DNA from: Flavobacteriales bacterium
Lineage (GTDB): Bacteria; Bacteroidota; Bacteroidia; CAIKAF01
NCBI GenBank assembly: GCA_025451235.1
Contig: JANWKT010000036.1
Location: 29,634-93,633, forward strand
DNA: 64,000 nucleotides
Direction: 5' to 3'
Numbering within the stretch: the stretch's first letter is position 1; each line of letters starts with the position of its first letter. A program made the position numbers and the translations under genes. Positions 58,350-64,000 of this stretch are shown piece after piece. Below the pieces are notes generated by a model. That model did not search any database, was not told the origin of the DNA, and saw only the letters and a list, made by a program, of their open reading frames with translations.

Positions 58350-58490
58350 ATATAACTGTTTATTTTGGTGGTTTGAGTGGTTAGAAAGCCCATCGTTAGT
58401 GTTTGATTTTGTGCAGACTACGTTCTTTGTAACCTTACCGCCTTTTTCAACTGTAAGGTAGAATTTCCAAAAATTCAGATGGGCTTTTTT
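58350..58490 (+). ncRNA. Predicted Crp/Fnr-activated small RNA B
   Basis: The RNA would start near 58350 and end after the terminator stem AAAGCCCATC (58385-58394) with GATGGGCTTT (58478-58487), followed by TTT. Inside the long arm is another stem, ACCTTAC with GTAAGGT. The 13-mer AAAGCCCATCGTT and the closing GATGGGCTTTT recur in small RNA C. A 64-codon minus-strand frame across this region has poor composition and was rejected as a gene. Confidence 0.6.
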
Positions 58491-58591
58491 CCACATTTTA
58501 TATTTGTTATATAATTCACACATATTTTAGAAATATGCGCATTTGTATTGTCTATTTTATAAAATGTTATTTTCTTTTAAAATTGTCAAAA

Positions 58592-58605
58592 TTGATTAAT
58601 GTCAA
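58592..58605 (+). promoter_or_regulatory. FNR-type palindrome 3 upstream of the aminomutase operon
   Basis: TTGATTAATGTCAA differs from palindrome 2 by one base. Downstream on the plus strand ATAATTTG ends at 58634, again 35.5 bp from the centre, though its first two bases depart from TAnnTTTG. It should drive small RNA C and, by read-through, the aminomutase, MscS and trehalose genes. Confidence 0.7.
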
Positions 58606-58639
58606 CGGAATACCCATTTGACAGAGATAATTTGCCCTC

Positions 58640-58749
58640 CGATATTAATTGTGTTAATGTTTTAGTGCAACTCTTTTAGCCAAAAAGCCCATCGTTTGAA
58701 CTTTTTTAAACGATTTCCAGTTTTTCGAGAACAGATTGATGGGCTTTTA
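58640..58749 (+). ncRNA. Predicted small RNA C or structured leader of the aminomutase operon
   Basis: From a start near 58640 the RNA reads GATATTAATTGTG..., like the 5' end of small RNA B (GATATATAACTG...). It closes with AAAAGCCCATC (58683-58693) paired to GATGGGCTTTT (58738-58748), with an inner CGTTT/AAACG stem. The T-run is short, so termination may be partial. The downstream ATG at 58785 has an unusually good Shine-Dalgarno sequence, GAGGAG at 58773-58778, 6 bp away. Confidence 0.6.
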
Positions 58750-58784
58750 CTAAAGATTGTATTGAATTAAAAGAGGAGATTAGT

Positions 58785-60152
58785 ATGGAAGATCTAGTTC
58801 ATTTTATTAATTACCGATCGTATGCTTTACATAACCTGCACCATATTATGCAGGCCGAAAGGTTTAGTGCAGAAGAAAAGTTTGAAATGGAGGTGGTAGG
58901 CAATGTGCTACCTTTTAAAACAAATAATTATGTTATTAATGAGCTTATCGATTGGGATAATGTGCCGAATGACCCAATCTTTAGGCTCACCTTTCCGCAT
59001 AAAGATATGTTGCTGCCGCCTCATTTTGATGAGATGGCCAATGCTCTGAAAAAGAATCTTAGCAAGACCGAATTGAAGGCTGTAGCGAATAAAATCCGTA
59101 TGCAGTTGAATCCACATTCGGACGGGCAAATGGCCAATAATGTACCTATGCTAGACGGAACCAAGCTGACAGGGATACAACATAAGTATGATCAAACTGT
59201 TTTGTTTTTCCCCAGCCAGGGCCAAACCTGCCATGCTTATTGCAGCTTTTGCTTTAGATGGCCCCAATTTGTTGGCATGGATGAAATGAAATTTGCCATG
59301 AAAGAGGGAGAATTGCTGGTTGATTATGTTAGAAAAAATAAAAATGTAACAGATGTTTTATTTACGGGTGGTGATCCACTTATAATGAAAACGAAAATAC
59401 TGGCGGGGTACATTGATAAGTTACTGGATGCGAATATTGAAAATTTGCAAACGATTAGACTTGGAACCAAGGCACTTGGTTATTGGCCCTATAGATTCAC
59501 TATGGATGATGATGCTGATGATCTGCTCATATTGTTTGAGAAAGTGGTTGCAAAGGGCATTAATCTATCGATTATGGCACATTTTAATCATCCAGTGGAG
59601 CTTTCGACCAATGCTGTTGAAGTAGCTATCAGACGAATTAGAAATACTGGTGCACAGATAAGAACACAATCACCTGTATTGCGACATATTAACGATTCGC
59701 CCGATATATGGGCAGAAATGTGGAGAAGGCAAGTGAACCTGAACTGCATTCCCTATTACATGTTTGTTACCAGAGATACCGGTGCGCAACATTATTTTGC
59801 TGTTCCATTGGTTGAATCGTGGGAAATATTCAGAAAGGCATATCAACAAGTAAGCGGAATTTGCAGAACCGTAAGAGGCCCCAGCATGTCAGCCAACCCA
59901 GGCAAAGTACAGATATTGGGTGTAAGCGAAATTACTGATGAAGTGGTTACGAAAAAGATAATTACTCTACGATTCTTGCAAGGAAGAAATAAGGATTGGG
60001 TTGCACAGCCGTTTTTTGCAGAGTATAATCCTGATGCACTTTGGCTGGATGATTTAAAACCAGCATTTGGGAATAAGTTCTTTTTCGAAGAAGAATTTGA
60101 GAGGAAGTATAACCGATCCATTACCGATACAGATTCGATCAATTTACAATAG
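58785..60152 (+). CDS. KamA-family radical SAM enzyme (lysine 2,3-aminomutase-like)
   Basis: A 455-residue radical SAM protein. The cluster motif CHAYCSFCF (CxxxCxxC) is near residue 150, preceded by IQHKYDQTVLFFPSQGQ, which corresponds to the KamA lead-in. TGGDPLIM is the SAM-binding GGDP motif. NPGKVQILG near residue 380 may hold the PLP lysine. Lysine 2,3-aminomutase makes beta-lysine, whose acetylated form is a known osmolyte in methanogens; an acetyltransferase partner (AblB) is not seen. It is first in an operon with mscS and otsBA under an FNR-type box. Confidence 0.88.
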   Translation: MEDLVHFINYRSYALHNLHHIMQAERFSAEEKFEMEVVGNVLPFKTNNYVINELIDWDNVPNDPIFRLTFPHKDMLLPPHFDEMANALKKNLSKTELKAVANKIRMQLNPHSDGQMANNVPMLDGTKLTGIQHKYDQTVLFFPSQGQTCHAYCSFCFRWPQFVGMDEMKFAMKEGELLVDYVRKNKNVTDVLFTGGDPLIMKTKILAGYIDKLLDANIENLQTIRLGTKALGYWPYRFTMDDDADDLLILFEKVVAKGINLSIMAHFNHPVELSTNAVEVAIRRIRNTGAQIRTQSPVLRHINDSPDIWAEMWRRQVNLNCIPYYMFVTRDTGAQHYFAVPLVESWEIFRKAYQQVSGICRTVRGPSMSANPGKVQILGVSEITDEVVTKKIITLRFLQGRNKDWVAQPFFAEYNPDALWLDDLKPAFGNKFFFEEEFERKYNRSITDTDSINLQ

Positions 60153-60153
60153 G

Positions 60154-61197
60154 GTGAATGATTTGGTTAAAATATATGCAACGGGAGCCGGTTTTGTAGC
60201 AGGTGGAGTAGTATTGGGGATATTACTGGAGAAAATTCTATTGCGGTTCTTTATTAAAGAGGCTGCAAAAACATTTTCGAAAGTAGATGATGTTCTGTTG
60301 AATTCATTAAAAGGTTTATTGATATTCTGGGGAGCATTGGCAGGAATTTATCTTGGATTAAGATACCTGCCACTAATGGAGGATCAGTATAAAATATGGC
60401 ATCGAGTATTTCTAATTGCACTTGCAGTTTCATTTGCCGTATTGATCAGCCGCATTATTATCGGGTTGATTAAGTTAAGGATATCAAAGACACCGGGATT
60501 GATACCTTCCACCACTATTATTTCAACGATTACAAGGGTGATTGTTTTCCTGGTGGCTACTCTTGTTGTTCTACAAACATTGGGAATATCGGTTACTCCC
60601 ATACTTACTGCATTGGGTATAGGTGGTGTTGCTGTAGCGCTTGCCTTACAAGAAACTCTCACCAATTTTTTTGCGGGTATACAGGTAATTGCTTCTCAAC
60701 AAATACGTCCGGGAGACTATATAAAACTAAACACTGGAGAGGAGGGATATATTACCGATATCACCTGGAGAAGTACAAGTATAAGAATGTTATCAGGCAG
60801 TTTAATTGTAGTTCCAAATTCCAAAATATCCTCAGCCAATCTAACCAACTATTACAGACCTGATAAAGAACTGGCGGTTTTGGTTGAAGTAGGTGTTAGC
60901 TATGACAGCGATTTAAATAAAGTGGAAAGTATTACGGTTGAAACTGCGAAAGAGATTTTGAAAAAAACAGCAGGTGGTGTAGAAAACTTTGAACCTTTTA
61001 TAAGGTATCATTCCTTTAAAGATTCAAGTATAGGATTTACCGTGATACTGAGGGCCAAAGAATTTACCGATCAATATTTATTAAAGCATGAATTTGTAAA
61101 AGCCTTGCATAAGGTATATAAAGAAAACTCTATTGAAATACCTTTTCCTATTCGTACCATCAAATTACAGCAACCATATTTAGAGGATCATGGATAG
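60154..61197 (+). CDS. MscS-type mechanosensitive channel
   Basis: A 347-residue small-conductance channel that releases solutes on hypo-osmotic shock. It has four predicted helices; the pore helix is GIGGVAVALALQETLTNFFAG, followed by the MscS beta domain (IRPGDYIKLNTGEEGYITDITWRSTSIRML, VVPNSKISSANLTNYYRP) and the C-terminal alpha-beta domain. The GTG at 60154, 1 bp after the aminomutase stop, is taken as start; the longer frame from 60067 overlaps the upstream gene by 86 bp. It overlaps the trehalose gene by 8 bp. Confidence 0.9.
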   Translation: MNDLVKIYATGAGFVAGGVVLGILLEKILLRFFIKEAAKTFSKVDDVLLNSLKGLLIFWGALAGIYLGLRYLPLMEDQYKIWHRVFLIALAVSFAVLISRIIIGLIKLRISKTPGLIPSTTIISTITRVIVFLVATLVVLQTLGISVTPILTALGIGGVAVALALQETLTNFFAGIQVIASQQIRPGDYIKLNTGEEGYITDITWRSTSIRMLSGSLIVVPNSKISSANLTNYYRPDKELAVLVEVGVSYDSDLNKVESITVETAKEILKKTAGGVENFEPFIRYHSFKDSSIGFTVILRAKEFTDQYLLKHEFVKALHKVYKENSIEIPFPIRTIKLQQPYLEDHG

Positions 61198-63418
61198 ACA
61201 AAGATTAATCATAGTATCGAACCGATTACCTTTTCAGTTTACTGAAAAGAAGGGAAAGATTACTATACAGCCGAGTTCAGGAGGATTGGTTTCGAGCATC
61301 CAATCCTATATTCGTCATTTGAACCAGGATAATGAAGGAATTACCCCCGTATGGATTGGTGACCCCGGTGTAACCGAAAAGAAGTTTACTGACTTTTATG
61401 GGAAGCGCAGCATTCAACAGGATGAATTTATACTACACCCGGTTTTTCTCACCGATATAGTAAGGGAAAAGTTTTACAATGGATTCTGTAATGATACTAT
61501 ATGGCCTTTGTTCCATTATTTCCCATCATATGCAAAATTTACGGATGATACATTTGAACATTACCAAATAGCGAATCAATTATTCAGCAATAAAATTGCT
61601 GAAGTGTATCAGCCGGGGGATCTTATATGGATACATGATTATCACCTTATGCTGGTGCCTAGTATGCTAAGATCGGATATACCCAACGCTGCTATAGGTT
61701 TCTTTTTACATATACCGTTTCCATCTTTTGAATTGTTCAGGTTATTACCCAACAAATGGAGGACGGATATTTTGAACGGATTATTAGGAGCAGACTTAAT
61801 TGGGTTTCATACCAATAATTATGTTCAGTATTTTTTAAAATCTGTACAACAAATTCTTGGTTATGACAATAACCTCAGATTAATCACCACTCCTGATAGA
61901 AGTGTTACCGTTGATACTTTCCCGGTGAGTATTGATTATGAAAAGTTTCACCAGACAGCCACTAATCTGACTGTATTTGCTGAACGGAACCGGATCAAAA
62001 AGAAATTGAGCACCACTAAAATTATTATTTCTGTTGATAGACTTGATTATACCAAAGGAATTATCGCCCGACTTGAAGGGTTTGAAATGTTCCTGGAGAA
62101 ATATCCTGAACACCAAGGCAAAGTTGTGTATATTCTTGTTGTAGTTCCATCGAGAGATATTATTGCGAAGTACAAAGAAATTAAGGACGATTGTGAAATA
62201 CTGATTAGCCGTATCAACGGCAAATACGGAAGCATTGAATGGACTCCAATTCTTTACCAATATAAATCGTTGGATTTTGAAAAGCTTACGGCACTTTATC
62301 TTGCCGCAGATGTTGCTTTAATTACTCCCTTGCGGGATGGAATGAACCTTGTAGCCAAAGAGTTTATTGCATCAAGAAACGACCGTAAGGGAGTTTTAAT
62401 TCTCAGTGAAACTGCGGGTGCTGCAGCTGAATTAAGTGAAGCCTTATTAGTAAATCCAACGGATAGAAAAGAAATTGCAGAAACCTTATCAGGCGCCCTT
62501 TCCATGCCACCCGAAGAACAGGTAAGGCGTAATACCAGCATGCAAAAAAGATTAAAGCTGTATGATGTAGTTAAATGGGCCGATGATTTTATTACTCAAG
62601 TGATGCAAAGTAAGGAGAAGCAAGAAACGCTTCAGATAAAGGAAGTAAATGATCGAATAGAAGAAGAAATACTGTCATCGTATTCAAATGCGACCAAACG
62701 AATTATTTTTTTAGACTATGATGGTACGCTTTCTCCAATAGCACGTTTGCCACAGTTGGCTGTACCAAACGAGGATCTAAAAAGATTGCTCCAACGACTT
62801 AGCAATGATGAAAATAATACAGTGGTCCTGATTAGTGGAAGACCTAAGGGTGTCCTGGAAGAATGGTTTGGAAATCTCCCCATTGTTTTAGTTGCAGAAC
62901 ATGGAGCATTTTACAGACCGATGCATAACGGTTGGGAACAAACTATCTCTGCCAATGTTGAATGGAAAGAAAAACTCCTGCCTTTGTTAGAATTGTTTGC
63001 TAACCGATGTGCAGGTTCTTTAGTAGAAGATAAAGCCCTTTCGCTTTCCTGGCATTATAGAAATGCAGATAAAGAACTCGGATTCTTAAGATCAAGAGAG
63101 CTTATTAATTCGTTGAATGAACTTTCAGCTCACCTGGATTTTCAACTCATTGACGGGAATAAGGTAATTGAGATAAAGGCGCATGGTATTGATAAGGGAA
63201 TGGCGGCAAGATTGTTATTAGAAAACGGTGAATATGATTTTATCCTTGCTATTGGGGACGATAAAACCGATGAGGATCTATTTGGTGCAATTCCACCGGA
63301 TGGGTTTTCGATACGGGTAGGGTTGACACAAAGTGTGGCTAAATATAATTTTAGAAAGCAAGGAAACGTAATTGGTTTGTTGAACAAGTTAATTATGTAC
63401 GAAAACCATGCTGTATAA
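61190..63418 (+). CDS. otsA/otsB: Fused trehalose-6-phosphate synthase and trehalose-6-phosphatase
   Basis: A 742-residue bifunctional enzyme making trehalose from UDP-glucose and glucose-6-phosphate. Residues 1-470 are GT20 (IVSNRLPFQF, SSGGLVSSIQSYI, VWIGDPG, HDYHLMLVPSMLR, DRLDYTKGI, TPLRDGMNLVAKEF). Residues 500-742 form the HAD phosphatase (IFLDYDGTLSP, VLISGRPK, AEHGAFYR, GDDKTDEDLF). The synthase-phosphatase order is the one seen in many Bacteroidota and in eukaryotic TPS2-type proteins. Trehalose is a compatible solute, in keeping with the neighbouring mscS and antiporters. Starts 8 bp inside the mscS end. Confidence 0.96.
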   Translation: MDRQRLIIVSNRLPFQFTEKKGKITIQPSSGGLVSSIQSYIRHLNQDNEGITPVWIGDPGVTEKKFTDFYGKRSIQQDEFILHPVFLTDIVREKFYNGFCNDTIWPLFHYFPSYAKFTDDTFEHYQIANQLFSNKIAEVYQPGDLIWIHDYHLMLVPSMLRSDIPNAAIGFFLHIPFPSFELFRLLPNKWRTDILNGLLGADLIGFHTNNYVQYFLKSVQQILGYDNNLRLITTPDRSVTVDTFPVSIDYEKFHQTATNLTVFAERNRIKKKLSTTKIIISVDRLDYTKGIIARLEGFEMFLEKYPEHQGKVVYILVVVPSRDIIAKYKEIKDDCEILISRINGKYGSIEWTPILYQYKSLDFEKLTALYLAADVALITPLRDGMNLVAKEFIASRNDRKGVLILSETAGAAAELSEALLVNPTDRKEIAETLSGALSMPPEEQVRRNTSMQKRLKLYDVVKWADDFITQVMQSKEKQETLQIKEVNDRIEEEILSSYSNATKRIIFLDYDGTLSPIARLPQLAVPNEDLKRLLQRLSNDENNTVVLISGRPKGVLEEWFGNLPIVLVAEHGAFYRPMHNGWEQTISANVEWKEKLLPLLELFANRCAGSLVEDKALSLSWHYRNADKELGFLRSRELINSLNELSAHLDFQLIDGNKVIEIKAHGIDKGMAARLLLENGEYDFILAIGDDKTDEDLFGAIPPDGFSIRVGLTQSVAKYNFRKQGNVIGLLNKLIMYENHAV

Positions 63419-63548
63419 AATTGATGAGGGAAATATATGGCTAATTATTCTCTTTATAACCGGAGCTTTCGGGGTGTTTGTAGCCGGGGTAATAATATTG
63501 GTAGATGTATTCAAAGTTAAGTTTCCCAGGAAAAAAGGGAAAAGTTGA
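63408..63548 (+). CDS. 46-residue single-helix membrane protein
   Basis: A short frame whose ATG overlaps the last 11 bp of the trehalose gene. The product is MLYKIDEGNIWLIILFITGA in its first 20 residues, a hydrophobic stretch (WLIILFITGAFGVFVAGVII), then a basic tail (KFPRKKGKS). One membrane helix with a positively charged inner end is expected. Overlap with the upstream gene suggests translation coupling and a real gene. A partner role for one of the membrane proteins of the operon is possible. No family known. Confidence 0.6.
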   Translation: MLYKIDEGNIWLIILFITGAFGVFVAGVIILVDVFKVKFPRKKGKS

Positions 63549-63599
63549 TAAGACTGATGCATAAATTTGGGGGGATTTATTTCAACGAAGCAATTATCA

Positions 63600-63629
63600 C
63601 AAGCCGCGTTTAGCGGCTTGCTGTTTTTC
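63600..63629 (+). terminator. Terminator of the aminomutase-mscS-trehalose operon
   Basis: CAAGCCGC (63600-63607) and GCGGCTTG (63613-63620) form a perfect 8-bp stem with loop GTTTA, followed by CTGTTTTTCTCTTT on the plus strand. Confidence 0.8.
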
Positions 63630-64000
63630 TCTTTCTTTCTTGTGGCCTAAGAATTTTTTGGCAGCCTGCGAAGCAGGCGTGTGTTTTTGTTGCCGGCAGC
63701 TTGGCTCTTTTGCTGCACGGAGCGTAGCGAGTACAGCAAATGTGCCAATGGGCCAACCAAAAACCATGACATAAAAATTGCGGGTCGGCAAAAAATAAAT
63801 AAAACCTTCGGGGCAAATTATTATTTCAATAAGATGCCCCTGCGGGTCGGCCCTTTTGTGGCCAGTGTGTAGGCAAAAAACAAAATTACAAGGGTATTTA
63901 CCCTAATGAATAAATTACAATCGCTTTGCGATTAAAAATTACGGTGACGAACGATTATAAAATCATCTTCGATAAGAGACGCGAATAGTCAAACGTGAAT
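63630..64000 (+). other. Intergenic repeat-like region at the window end, no gene
   Basis: Contains GC-rich dyads (CAGCCTGCGAAGCAGGC, GTTGCCGGCAGC) and a stretch with AATCGCTTTGCGATT (a 15-bp dyad, 63919-63933). Frames of 60-70 codons on both strands cross these dyads and look like translated repeat, not protein. The end of the window cuts the region. Confidence 0.45.

Noticed and set aside
58329..58523. 64-codon frame on the minus strand
   Set aside because: It runs through the stem of predicted small RNA B, has poor composition, and is explained by the RNA structure.
63597..63872. Overlapping frames at the window end
   Set aside because: They cross dyads in all frames and read as translated repeat, with no start context.

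Overview
The window is a chromosomal segment of a Bacteroidota bacterium. The evidence is the TAnnTTTG-type -7 promoter element in front of many genes, few Shine-Dalgarno sequences, two proteins with type IX secretion (T9SS) sorting tails, an S46 dipeptidyl-peptidase, DUF4199 and OmpA/TonB-style envelope genes, and moderate to low G+C. The gene content suggests a free-living aerobe or microaerobe; family and genus cannot be told from the sequence. No rRNA, tRNA, CRISPR array or prophage was seen.

Layout. 0-10.5 kb holds core genes: the end of nusA, infB, a small envelope operon on the minus strand, and the 2-oxoglutarate dehydrogenase genes sucA and sucB with a small lipoyl-like gene between them whose lipoylation lysine is replaced by leucine. 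10.8-16 kb holds a family 2 glycosyltransferase, a DUF2625 lipoprotein, a strikingly eukaryote-like delta(24)-sterol reductase (DHCR24) homologue, a REP-associated tyrosine transposase with palindromic repeats, and a secreted intradiol dioxygenase. 16-30 kb holds an S46 peptidase, a HAD phosphatase, a VanW-glycosyltransferase fusion, hppD, a membrane-anchored LuxR-type regulator, a cluster of VOC-fold genes, two related small membrane proteins, and a large M48 peptidase. 30-54 kb is a mosaic of envelope, transport, repair and DUF genes, including an orphan C-terminal transketolase half, a ClC transporter with CBS domains, TerC, tag, an XRE-pentapeptide repeat protein with a tandem operator candidate, and a TPR-adenylate cyclase.

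54.4-63.6 kb is the most interesting part. It reads as one stress island: two cation/proton antiporters, a Crp/Fnr-family regulator without the FNR cysteines, a lysine 2,3-aminomutase-like radical SAM enzyme, a MscS channel, a fused trehalose-6-phosphate synthase/phosphatase and a 46-residue membrane protein. Three FNR-type palindromes (TTGAT-N4-[AG]TCAA) lie in its intergenic regions. Four -7-like elements sit exactly 35.5 bp from a palindrome centre. One drives the regulator's own operon; the other three point into gene-free stretches that end in hairpins followed by T-runs. I read these as three short RNAs made under control of the Crp/Fnr protein, two of them sharing a 5' arm and a terminator stem. 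The second of these two is also the leader of the aminomutase-MscS-trehalose operon. This regulator, small-RNA and osmoprotection module is the best candidate here for an undescribed system.

Several intergenic regions carry dispersed palindromes and GC-rich repeat elements; these are listed separately, as are two probable gene remnants.
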